The translations under genes were made by a program, and so were the position numbers. From the NCBI GenBank assembly GCA_958430865.1, contig CAUDNR010002035.1:13489-73928 (forward strand): 60,440 nt of DNA, in the 5' to 3' direction. Positions 34,628 to 45,352 of the stretch are shown here, piece after piece; positions within the stretch are counted from its first letter, which is position 1; each line of letters starts with the position of its first letter. The notes below the pieces were generated by a model that saw only the letters and a list, made by a program, of their open reading frames with translations, made no database searches and was not told where the DNA came from. This stretch comes from Entrophospora sp. SA101 (lineage: Eukaryota > Glomeromycota > Glomeromycetes > Entrophosporales > Entrophosporaceae).

Positions 34628-35493
34628 ATAACTGTTACATGGATAACATTTTTGTCGTTTCATTTCAAAAAAAAAAATTTGTTGTTTTTCTTTTTAGAGC
34701 CAGACTAATGCTTCCTAACAACTATTAAAATAGGAGTCTAGCTTAATTATTTATTATTCTACGCCAGGCTGCAAGGGTTACTTTTTTTCACATTAAGGTT
34801 TTCTTTCAACTAACGCGCAGAATAAAGCAAACTCAACAGTAATAGTTGTGTCAAAGTGTTTCTTACAAAGTTGTTTATAATCACTCAGGAGGTTGTATTG
34901 GAAAAATTTTGACTTTTATTATAAGAAATTGATTCATAATTATTTATATGGTTATTATTTTTAGAATCACATAAACCAAATTTCAAAAATAATATTAATA
35001 ATGAATCAAAAATTTTATTATCTATTAATATGTAAAGAAAATATATTTATGAAATTGAATTACAGGTTAACATAGCATGGAATATTAGTAATCACTTTAT
35101 ACATAAATGTGTATATATATATATATATATATTCAAAATAAGGATCAAAAAATTTTTTTATCAAAAGATTCACAGTGTCTACCATATTTAGTTACCAGAA
35201 GACAATTTAGAAGAAAAATAACTAACAATAACAATAAATCATATATACAACTAGAAACAAATGTAGAGAGGATCTATCACCACTATCTTTTTATTTAATC
35301 AATCAATATCCACATACACATCATTTTGTATATTAATAATTATGTATAAAATATCCAATCTTTGTCACTTCACATTTGTTTCATCTTTTTCCTGATATCA
35401 TTATAATCATTCCTATAATCATAAAAATAAAACATAAAAATTTTTTCAATATCTCTATAATAATATCTACATATTACTGTATTCTTTTAATTA
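34628..35493. other. intergenic, uncertain coding-like patches
   Basis: Mostly AT-rich. A (TA)n run is at 35111-35130. A plus frame at about 35153-35299 reads SKDSQCLPYLVTRRQFRRKI and is more protein-like than its surroundings, but it lacks a convincing start, splice sites or homology. Confidence 0.35.
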
Positions 35494-35517
35494 TTAATTT
35501 TGAATAAATGATCTTAC

Positions 35518-35649
35518 AAGTATAGAGTCTAATCCTTGTTGTTGTGACAAATGAATATGCCTTGCATGAATTGCATCTTGCACCATGAAGTGTATCTGCA
35601 TCACATCTTGTTTGAATGATTCGATTAAATCTCTTATTGTATGTACCAT
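35518..35649 (-). CDS. possible first exon, unrecognised helical protein
   Basis: An ATG at 35649 opens 44 codons ending in a GTAAGA donor at 35517: MVHTIRDLIESFKQDVMQIH then FMVQDAIHARHIHLSQQQGL and DSIL. The text is amphipathic helix-like with normal amino-acid balance, unusual for this AT-rich spacer. The next exon would lie leftward but was not identified. No family is recognised; it may be a remnant. Confidence 0.3.
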
Positions 35650-36439
35650 AATTATAATAGGAAAAATAAATGGCACTTCAAATACCTTTGTTTGAAATCC
35701 TATTTAAAGTAATAGTATGAAAAACAATAGGGAAAATAAATAGCATTAAATTTACACTTCAATATCTTCGTTTGTAATCCTATTTAAAGTAACAGAATGA
35801 AAAACAATAAATAAATTAATAACTACTCAAAAAAACCAAATCTGTTATGCGGATTTAAATTCCACCTAAAAAGCATTAAAATTATCTGGAATGAATATTA
35901 TTTAACTATTGCATCTAAATTTATTATTTCAAAAAGTTGAGATGTTGTGCGTTACCTAATTTCATTATATATAACCAATGTCCAACTTCAGGTCAAGATT
36001 TTCTTAAAGCTTTATTTGTTTACCCTGGTGAAAAATATCAAAATAAAGGTTTTTTCGTATTTTTATAATTAAAGAAATGATTTGATTAATTGTGCAAGTT
36101 TATGCATGCAAGCATGATTTTTTTCATATAAAATTCTATGTCAATCGAAAAATTTATTATTAATATAAATAAATAACATATGTAAAATTTTTGGGTTAAA
36201 ATCATATCAATTGACCAAAAGATGACAATTATTTCAAGATTATATAAGTACTGATGTTACTGCTATTGTTAAAGGTATGTGTGATTATATTAATATATTA
36301 ATTTCTTTTTCCAAAGGTTGAACGATCTGACGATCTGACAGTGTACAATCTGTTACGCGATCATATTTATTTATTATTAATAGAAAATAGAAATTATTTG
36401 TATTTGATAGAAAATTCAACATCAAAATATTCTAATTAA
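35650..36439 (+). other. coding-like fragments of an unrecognised gene
   Basis: Plus-strand patches look protein-like: PTSGQDFLKALFVYPGEKYQ (about 35983-36050), YISTDVTAIVK (about 36241-36273) and VERSDDLTVYNLLRDHIYLL followed by ENRNYLYLIENSTSKYSN and TAA (36317-36439). A GTATGT donor and an AAAG acceptor separate the last two, but the phases do not match, so this is either a broken gene or a mis-modelled intron. The last codons overlap the start of the 505-bp tandem duplication. No family is recognised. Confidence 0.25.
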
Positions 36440-37418
36440 TATTCCTATAGTAACAATATACTATTAATAATAAATTATTAAAAGGATATGTATGCAACGT
36501 TGCATCAACTATTAATTATTGATTACTTTTTTATTTTTTATTTTTTCAAAGAAAAAAAATGGAACGATCTGGTGGTGTACGATCAGAAATGATTGTTACA
36601 CATAATTGTTATAATCTTTCAATAATAATAATAATAATAATAATAATAATTTATTTTTTTATTACCAACTTGTATCCATGGCATTATGATTATTGCCATT
36701 GCCACATCATTACCACCACCACCACCACCATCATACCATCATTACCCACCTTTAGAGCTTTGTTCCGAATATTCAAACCTTGCTTGATGTACACCAAAGG
36801 TCTATCATTAATAAATAAATTTCTTTATTGTTAATTATTATTTCTCTAATTCTTCGTATTCATAATTATCAAACAATAAATTAACTACTATTATTATTTT
36901 GAAATTTTGACCAAGAAAATTCAACATCAAAATATTCTAATTAATATTCCTATAGTAACAATATACTATTAATAATAAATTATTAAAAGGATATGTATGC
37001 AACGTTGCATCAACTATTAATTATTGATTACTTTTTTATTTTTTATTTTTTCAAAGAAAAAAAATGGAACGATCTGGTGGTGTACGATCAGAAATGATTG
37101 TTACACATAATTGTTATAATCTTTCAATAATAATAATAATAATAATAATAATAATTTATTTTTTTATTACCAACTTGTATCCATGGCATTATGATTATTG
37201 CCATTGCCACATCATTACCACCACCACCACCACCATCATACCATCATTACCCACCTTTAGAGCTTTGTTCCGAATATTCAAACCTTGCTTGATGTACACC
37301 AAAGGTCTATCATTAATAAATAAATTTCTTTATTGTTAATTATTATTTCTCTAATTCTTCGTATTCATAATTATCAAACAATAAATTAACTACTATTATT
37401 ATTTTGAAATTTTGACCA
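36409..37418. repeat. perfect 505-bp tandem duplication
   Basis: Units 36409-36913 and 36914-37418 appear identical by eye, including their internal (AAT)n, (ACC)n and poly-T tracts. Both contain the same 91-codon ORF (36559 and 37064) whose Ile, Thr and Tyr runs are translated microsatellite, so I do not call it a gene. Identity of the microsatellites implies a very recent event or an assembly duplication. The second unit ends within two bases of the target duplication of the hAT-like element. Confidence 0.9.
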
Positions 37419-37424
37419 TGTAAT

Positions 37425-38048
37425 TAGAGATTGACCCGGGTTGGGTCCAACCGGGTACCACCTGGGTGGAGAAAAATGAATGTAACACAATGGGATGTCT
37501 GATTTATCAATTTTTTTTACATTTCATATGTATTATCCAATCTCTTATAAATAATGATTTGATCAACAATATCATTAGAGTTGTATTAATATATACTAAT
37601 GAATTATTTTTGTTTTTTGGATTTTGTGTAATGTCACAATGACATTTAACATGATCAACATTTTTTATTTTTTTATATTACGTTACATTTATCGTATGTA
37701 TTTTTAATACAGATTATCCCAACCTCTTTATAAATAATAATTTAGTCAACAGTATTGTCGGAGTTGCCTTGTTACATATTAATATATTAATGTTTTTGAA
37801 AAAGAACATTGAATGCGAATTTCCATATAATATATACCACAATGATGTTTAACATTATGTCTGATTTATAATTCATTTTTATAATAATTCAAACAGTTTA
37901 GATTGTAAAGTTTGGAATTAATAAAAAAATAAAATTATTTTTTTATCATATATGTAAATTAAATCCATATATAGAAAGATCTACTCACTCCGTCGGGTAA
38001 ACCCGTGGGTCACCCAGGTGAAGTTTTTTTAGACGGGTCCAATCTCTA
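37425..38048. mobile_element. 624-bp hAT-like non-autonomous element, intact copy
   Basis: Begins TAGAGATTGACCCGGGTTGG and ends GACGGGTCCAATCTCTA; the ends are inverted repeats with a one-base gap (TAGAGATTG(G)ACCCG). CATGTAAT flanks both sides (37417-37424 and 38049-38056), an 8-bp target duplication. Additional inverted blocks near the ends (CCACCTGGGTGG / CACCCAGGTG) resemble subterminal transposase-binding repeats. There is no coding capacity. The TAGAG start with 8-bp duplication fits the hAT superfamily. Confidence 0.8.
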
Positions 38049-38585
38049 CATGTAATTTTAAAATTCTAATAACCATAAATCAGTCCTTTATAATTAAAAG
38101 CAAAACTTTTCTAACACTACCTTCCAAGTGGTTGTAAGCGACTTTGTATGGAACACTTTGGCACAACTGTTGCTGCTGAGTTTGCTTTAGTCTGCATACT
38201 AATTGAGCGATAATCTTAAAATAAGTGTGAGAAAAGAAATACTTCCGACCTGGCATAGAATAACCAATATTTAAGCTAGCCTTTTCTTTTAACTGTTGTT
38301 AAAAGTCCCAATCTGGCTCTGAAAATCGCTTGCTACATGAAAAACGGAGATTTTTTTTTTTGAAGTGGACAATAATTTTATTCGTGTAACGTTTATATTG
38401 AATGACACTTGATCTGCAATGTCCCGCAACTAATAAACTCAATTAATTTGTCGATCATTATTGACCAATCACAAAGAAATTCCGTTATGCTTTCAATTTA
38501 TTTATTATTATAAAAATATTTAATTTTGCATTTTTCAAATCGATATAGATAAATAGATAGAACATATAAACAGATAAACCAAAAG
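38049..38585. other. upstream region of the antiporter gene, copy A
   Basis: Non-coding spacer holding the promoter side of the TMCO3-like gene. Nothing else is recognised. It is identical in copy B. Confidence 0.5.
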
Positions 38586-41072
38586 ATGTATTTATACATT
38601 TCCATAATAAAACAACTTTTTTTTATTTTATTAATCTGCATACATGTTGTCGAGGTTATACCATTGGGTACAGATGAAGAGGATCTTAATAATTCAATGG
38701 TAAATTTGTTTTTAAAAAATTTATATGATAACAATAACAAATAATAAATATGTAATAACGACAATAAATATATGCATTTAAGGTCATAAATCTACTGCAA
38801 GAATGTTTTTCAGACCACATGTTTAATTACGACAAATATTTAAGTATAAGTTCTGATCAGTTGAATTCTATAAAGCATGATGATTCAATGCCAATAGAGG
38901 AAAAAAAAGAAAAGATAGATATTATTAGTAATGAATTGAATCACATCGAATCGCTAGAGAATCTTACATTTGGATTATTGGAATATTTTTTTAAACTCGT
39001 TGAAGAATATCAGAATGGTGATGTAAAGTCACGGTCTAATTTTAAAAAAGAAACACTGAAATTAATTTCAACTTTTCACAATTCTGCATTAAAAATGAAT
39101 GATACAGAGTTTTTCCAACATTTATTAAATCAATATCATCCAAACGGAAACATAAGGCATGAAAAATTAATCAATAATCATCAAAAAATTAATGAAGTGA
39201 AAAAAGACAATTTAGCTTTAGATTTGGTTGATGACATGTTAAAAGAAGTCAGTGATTCTGCCGATCATCTTGAAGAAAATATGAATAATAATAAATTTGC
39301 TGATAATCCAAAGATGCACGGATCTCTTGAAACTGTTGTTAGATTGGAGGAAGATGAAGGCGATTTTTTTTCAATGAATGAACAGGAAGGTGATTCAATT
39401 GATGATGACGAAATACATAGCCATCATAGATTAGTTGGATTAGTTGATCGTGATAATAATGAATACGTTCTTACTAGGCCTCATGACTTAACTGTCTTTT
39501 ACGAAGGTAAGGGACAATGTGTAATTTTTGTCATATTTTTAGTTTATGATTACAATAATTCTCTTACCAAATATTTCAGATGCACAACTTTTACGAGATA
39601 TAATTGTTACAATAGTTTCATCTTTTGTATTTGGCTCAATTTCAAATAGTATTGGATTACCAGGTATATATTACATTCCAATATATAAATGTGTGTCACA
39701 CATATACATTAGTTGTTATCTAATTAAATTATATGATTAAATTACTATTAACATATTTGAAAAAAACCAAATAAGCGTTTTTGGGCTATATTATCGCTGG
39801 GTGTTTACTTGGGCCTGCAGGATACAACGTAATTCAGGTAATTAACTAATTAACCAATTTAATTTAATTGATTTTTTAATATATAACAATTAATATTATC
39901 ATAACAATTAATACCATGATAACAATTTTAGGAATTAATTCAAACAGAAACATTATCACAATTAGGAGTTGTCTTTATTGTGTTTATGTTGGGACTTGGA
40001 TTTTCATTTGAAAAACTTAAATCTTCATGGAAATTTGCACTTGGTAGCGCATCATTGATATTCATTTCAACACTTAGCTTTTTTATTTTTTCTGGTTTCA
40101 TCATTGGCGCAAGTATCAATCAAGCTATTTTTATTGGTGCATGTGTATCACTCTCTAGTACAACTGTTGTTGAACGTTTGAAATGTCAAGAGCTTGAACC
40201 ATTGTATGGTTTATTGGTTATGCAAGATATTTTATTTGGACTTTTATTGGTATTTTATTGGTATTTTATTGATTTTTGAATTTTAAATTTTATGATTATA
40301 TTAATTTTATTTATTATATAAATATATATAGGCAGCTTTACCAGCACTTTCTAAATCTGGAATTGATGTGATTTTAGCTATTGGTCATTTACTTTTATCT
40401 TTAATGGTGTTTTTTGGGTTAAGTTATATAATCACAAAACTTCCAGTTGCTTGGATTCTTAGAACGACCAAAAAAAGCAATAATCACGAACTCTTCCTTC
40501 TTGGCTCAATATCATTATGTTTATTGATGTCACAGTTTTCACTTTTACTTGGTCTTGGTGTTGAAATCGGTTGTTTTGTTGCAGGAGTGTTTATACATAA
40601 TTGTAGATATATTATTGATTCTTCAATTGGCGTGGTTGAACCAGTTAAAGATTTGTTTTCATGTTTATTTTTTGCCAGCATAGGACTTCACATTTATCCC
40701 AGTTTTTTGATTAATGAAGCACCATTATTGCTTATACTTACTGCGGGAGCTGTAGGATTTAAATTTATTAATAGTAGCCTTGCATTAGCGATATTAGGTC
40801 ATCCAATTCAACGTGCTTCAACAATGGCAGTTGGTTTGGCTCAAATTAGTGAATTTGCATTTGTGCTTGGAAGTCGTGCAAAAGGATATGGAATCATATC
40901 GAGAGAAGCATACTATCTTCTATTAACAACTACTTCTTTAACACTTGTGGTGACACCAATATTATGGAATATATTATTCAATAAAAAAAAAGATTTTAAT
41001 AGTAGTATTGGTGGTGGCAATACAGGTGGGGTGATACCATTTTCAATAAACAATCCTGGAAAGGTTGAATAA
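38586..41072 (+). CDS. TMCO3: TMCO3-like CPA2 monovalent cation/proton antiporter, copy A
   Basis: Six exons (38586-38699, 38783-39506, 39580-39663, 39776-39837, 39932-40249, 40332-41072) sum to 2043 nt, 680 aa, close to the length of animal TMCO3. Exon 1 encodes a hydrophobic signal segment (ISIIKQLFFILLICIHVVEV). The luminal or extracytoplasmic N-terminal region (about 40-280) is charged and helix-rich, partly coiled coil, then acidic. The rest is a Na_H_exchanger (CPA2, KefB-like) membrane domain: FGSISNSIGLPG, GYIIAGCLLGPAGYNVIQ, VVFIVFMLGLGFSFEKL, SLSSTTVVERL, PLYGLLVMQDILFGLLL and EIGCFVAGVFI. The QD in the MQDILFG block matches the conserved CPA2 Asp. The protein likely exchanges K+ or Na+ for H+ across an endomembrane. 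The function is by family; the gene model is read directly. Confidence 0.9.
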
Positions 41073-41942
41073 AACACCTTTTTATATAATTAATTTTAAA
41101 AATAATAATAATTGATATAATAATGAAAAACCTTAATATATTTTTTTTTTTGGTATTTATTTATAATATATTTGATTGATTGGATATTTATTATGTAATA
41201 TTATAGATAATTTTATTATTATTAATAATGTTATTTTTAATTTTGTAAATAGTAAATATGATTGGCATGAAATATACGAAAATAATATATAAACGAGGGT
41301 TTTATCAAAACTCCGCAAAAATTTATGTTCGTTTTTAACACATTGTTCATATTTACCTTTGGCAATTCCCAAAATAAAAAAGGAAACCTATGAAATTTTT
41401 AGTAAAAATAGACAGTCTTAATTGTACAGTGAGTGCACCCTCTATAAATGCATCCCTCCATAAATGCATGCTATGTCTCATTCCCAACCTCGGGAGTTAG
41501 AGATAAATGCACACCCTCCATACTCTGCACCGCACGGTCTTCACCCATCCCCGTTCATATAAAACCACACTCTCTAAATGCACGTCCGTGACTTTCACGT
41601 GATTTATTTGCTAAATAAATTCGTGTTGCATTAATATTAATTAATTTCAGTCTGGGATTTTACCATATCGGTATGTTGCTCTGCCGATCAATTCATATAT
41701 GTTACAAATGAATTCACAAGATGTTACTCGTCATATCGAAGTCACATTTTTTTAAAAAAAAAATTAAATTAATAATTGAAATAAATAGTCCAAAACTTTC
41801 TTTTTCATAATCTGTTAATAATCTGTGATAATCTGTTGATTTGCTTAAAGTATGTTTCTATCAAAATCAGGGAAAATTTAAACGCGAGGTGTTCAATTTC
41901 GTTTTTTTTTTATTTAACTATTATTTATTTAAAAACTTTTAG
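41073..41942. other. spacer with clustered CTCTATAAATGCA-type motifs
   Basis: Between 41436 and 41585 variants of one motif recur in the same orientation: CACCCTCTATAAATGCATCC, CCTCCATAAATGCATGC, GATAAATGCACACCCTCCAT and CACTCTCTAAATGCACG. The block is GC-richer than its surroundings. It could be a transposon end array or a regulatory cluster upstream of the coiled-coil gene. The same block lies at 59483-59632. Confidence 0.45.
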
Positions 41943-42624
41943 TGGAAAGACAACCTGCTAGTACCTTACCATGCTTGTTCACCACACATGCTCAGAAATA
42001 TTTGGAAAGTAAGCTGAAACAATGTGAAATCAAAAGTAATCAATACTGGAGACAAGCATTGGGAAATGCAGTAAGGGAACGTCTACATCTATTTACTGAA
42101 TACTTTCCTGAATTATCTTTGTTAATTGATTCTTTGGAAAATCATTCAATATGTGAAAAACATTATAATCAGATTGTTGCTACTAACAATTTTTATCAGA
42201 CTCTTTTAAATTCAAATATAAATAAAAATTCAGATATTCCTATTATTCAAAAAAAAGATCCCGGGAAATCAATAATTTGGAATTACACACAAGTACCATT
42301 GACATTGTAGCAGGCGAAAATTATATTGGTGAGTCTAACATTACAGAGGAGCTTCAAAGAACAAGAGACATGCTAAAAATGAGTGAATCAGAACATCAAA
42401 AACAATCAATAATTATTTTGGATCTTAATAATAAAATCATGCAACTACAACAACAATTAAAAAATTATGAACATGAAGTATCAGAATTAAAAAAGAATTT
42501 AGATACTTCTTATAATCACATAGATGAAATTCAGAATCTATATGAGGAACAATTTAGCAAAAATAAATATCTCCTTGAACAATGGGATTCACGTTTTAGC
42601 AATCAACAAAAACATATAGTGTGA
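41943..42624 (+). CDS. unrecognised coiled-coil gene, copy A, 3' part cut by repeat R
   Basis: An acceptor TTTTAG at 41937-41942 opens an exon reading ERQPASTLPCLFTTHAQKYL, then RLHLFTEYFPELSLLIDSLE and NHSICEKHYNQIVATNNFYQ. I have an impression of similar HSICEKHYNQ-containing proteins in glomeromycete genomes but cannot name a function. A second frame (42277-42624) continues with GESNITEELQRTRDMLKMSE and a clear heptad coiled coil up to SNQQKHIV. The two frames overlap without a convincing intron, so a frameshift or unusual splice lies near 42250-42330. The last codons and stop come from repeat R, which begins at 42616, so the natural C-terminus is lost in this copy. Confidence 0.5.
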
Positions 42625-43261
42625 GATCAAAATCCACGTCTCACACAAATCTAAGAAATTGTTTAATGATAATAAAAGATAGTTTTGAGAGTAAAGCATA
42701 AATATTATTTTAACCAAATCAATATACTAGGAAATAGTAATCAATATCTTTTTTAGATTTTACACTATATATCCTGATCACATTTTTTGGTGGGTGCCCT
42801 CCTAGCTGTTTTCCTCTTTGCCATATACCAAGTCAGGTACATCTCTAAAACTACTAAATAAGGTTGATTATTTTACCTACTAAAAGAAAAGAAAAGAAAT
42901 AAAAAATAATAAAAATAATAGAAACAAATATAAATAAGAGAAAATAATTATGCACGGGATTAGTATAAATTCGTCATTAGGGATCATTATGAAAATATAA
43001 TGTTCGAAGACCACAAGGACAAGGACAAGGACAAGGACAGTGTTATTTATTATAATATTATTATATAAAAACATCAGAGTTAACTAAATAACTTTGAGTT
43101 TATTAAAAAATTAAAGATTACATGAAAGATAAATTTACAATGTATTTATACATTTTAGAGGTTCTATCATCTAGTTCTCCGATTTCTTTAATATCCTAAA
43201 TTATATTAATTAATGTATTCTTTCATCATTATTTAAACCTTCCATGTAGAATTATTTTCTA
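42616..43261. repeat. dispersed repeat R, copy 2 (no MITE)
   Basis: Pairs with 17723-18500. The inner 72 bp (42653-42724) are in the opposite orientation to copy 1 and lack the 121-bp MITE, showing the empty target site AGTTTTGAGAGTAAAG. The AAGGAC minisatellite (about 43010-43038) has one extra unit. It interrupts the coiled-coil gene at its left edge. Confidence 0.8.
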
Positions 43262-43349
43262 TAGTGCAAGTCACTTAGTCGCTGAACTTTTTATTGGCTG
43301 TGTAGATCCTATATCCTCTCCAAAAATGGAAATGTATGACCAAAAAAAC

Positions 43350-43396
43350 AAATCATAGAATTAAAGCTAAGACCTTTCTCTACAATTCTATGATTT
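43350..43396. repeat. perfect 13-bp hairpin beside the gap
   Basis: AAATCATAGAATT (43350-43362) and AATTCTATGATTT (43384-43396) are perfect inverted repeats around a 21-nt loop, nine bases left of the assembly gap. A strong hairpin may have hindered sequencing. Confidence 0.7.
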
Positions 43397-43405
43397 CATT
43401 TTGTT

Positions 43406-43415
43406 NNNNNNNNNN
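43406..43415. other. assembly gap (10 N)
   Basis: Ten undetermined bases. The inverted RabGAP copy begins immediately right of it, so one edge of that structure depends on scaffolding. Confidence 0.99.
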
Positions 43416-45352
43416 GTAACCAAAATGAATCTTCTACTGGCATTTGCATAAGCATCATGCCAGCCAAGCGTCCCATTCCTTGACAATATCCTATCGATGG
43501 ATTATAATGTGCATATGCTTTAAGAACATCATGAAGGTCTTCTTGTCTAAAAAAAAAAAATGTTAATATAACAAATAAACATTCGTTTATATATGATACA
43601 TAAATAATAAATACCCAAAACCAGTCTCTTTTCGAAATTGAATATGGTCAGGATAACATCTATGTATATCAATCTCAATTATATCATAAATAGGAATAGC
43701 AGGGCGTTTCCGTAATTCCTGAATAAATTCAAAATAAATAATATTTATATAGATCTTATCTAATATTTATAATTGAAATAACAATAACTTACATCATAAT
43801 AACCAGGTTTCCTAAATTTATCTGCACTTGCCATAAATTGCCATGCTTTTCCACGCAATGACTCGGGAATACCAAGACGAACCAATTTTTTAATCTGGTC
43901 AATAATCATTTCAAAACAACGACATTATTAATTACAATTATTATAGCCATATATTTATTTATTAAATTATGTAAAATATATATATTAAATAATAATACCT
44001 TTCTTGAATCTCTGGCCATAATAGGATTCATGTTACTAAGAATATCCAACCATTTTGCTTCATGTTGACGATATAACTGAATAACACGCGTAGATTTTTC
44101 TTCGGTACTAGGAGTTTGTATACTAAACGTTGTATTATTAATATTAGACATTATTTAATTTAATTATGTAATAATAAATAATAAATAAATAAACAAAGCA
44201 ATATACAAACATTCTTGGAATCCTATCTGCTCCTATTGTAATTTTTTCTTCTAAAACATTATAAACAAATCCATATTCATCGATAGTAAGAATTTGTTCC
44301 TTTTTCGGTTTTACAACCTCAACTTGATTTTGTGAATTGTGTGATGTCATGGATAATGATGATGATGGAGGTAGAGGTGGCGGTGATGGTTCAGTTGTTA
44401 CTGAAGATTCAATTGCTGATTCATCTATTACTATTGATGTTTCAATTTTGAATGATTCTAAAACAATTTCTTTTATTTCATTATTTTTGAGATCTTTAGA
44501 GGTAATAATGACTTTTGGATTTTCTTTAATGTTAAATTGTTCAGAGATTGATGATTTGGTTATAGTGTCGGGTACCAAATCTATCTTAAAGGTTGGAATG
44601 ACAACAACATTTTTGTTTTGATCAGATTCTACAAATGAATTCTTGCGATTATATAATATTAAAGTTTCTCCCTCTTCATCCTCACATTCATCCTCATCCT
44701 CATCCTCATCCTCATCTTCATCTTCATATTCAATTTCATTCAAATCAGTATCCTCAACAACAATTCGAGGAGTATTTAAAGTATTTGTTATGTTATTATT
44801 ATCATTACTTTGTATCTCTGATGATGGTGATGATGATAATTCAGTAGAAACGGTAGAAGCAGCAGTAGTAGCATGATTATTTTCATTTGTAATGGTTTCA
44901 TGTTTAGCAAGTTTAGGTGAAGGTGAAGGTGAATGATGATTTTCCATATTATTACTATTACTATTAACGAAATTTTGTCTATTGTCTCCTGAAATAGAGT
45001 TTTTAAATATTAAACTATGAAAAATATGGAAAATAAAAAATGTATATATGTGTTTATACTCACGTTTATTAATATTAAAATTATTTGATGCATCAGGATG
45101 ATAATATTCATCATGATGATCTGTCTCGATCGATTGATCTTTGTTTTGTAATATAGGTATCGGATTATTATGTTCTGATATATAAGAAGCAGTATCACTA
45201 GAAATCAATATTGTTGGTGACGTATTTTGACATTTTTGTGATGAAACTGAACTTGATGACAATGATGATGGTAATAGATTTGGTAATGTGTTGTTTCTTC
45301 GAAGTGACGAAAGTGAATTGTTATCTAACAATGTCTTATTATTATTATTATT
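43416..45352 (-). pseudogene. truncated inverted copy of the SH3-TBC RabGAP gene
   Basis: Reverse complement of 50842-52781 (coordinate sums stay at 96,196-96,197). It contains the Ser/Asn/acidic middle part of the protein, the exons RVIQLYRQHEAKWLDILSNM, and the start of the TBC domain through the YCQG finger and MLMQMPVEDSFWL, then stops at the gap. It lacks the SH3-encoding 5' exons and the distal TBC exons. One amino-acid change is seen (NMNPIMARD against NMNPTMARD). At its 5' side it runs into the ATG16-like sequence through a poly-Asn tract. It cannot make a full RabGAP. Confidence 0.85.

Larger units (their letters stand above)
37727..42393. repeat. direct segmental duplication, copy A
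   Basis: Matches 55774-60440 at a constant offset of 18,047 bp, introns and spacers included. Differences found by eye: 37760 (G/A), 41737 (C/T), 42047 (T/C) and 42376 (A/G). The match runs to the end of the window, so its right limit is unknown. Its left limit falls inside the hAT-like element. Confidence 0.95.

Noticed and set aside
36559..37339. Two identical 91-codon ORFs beginning MERSGGVRSE
   Set aside because: Mostly translated (AAT)n, (ACC)n and T-rich tracts; they are identical only because the 505-bp unit is duplicated.
44337..44876. Plus-strand ORFs over the inverted RabGAP copy (His/Pro and Ser repeats)
   Set aside because: Antisense shadows of the Asp/Glu and Ser runs of the RabGAP gene; the same applies to 51320-51859 on the minus strand.
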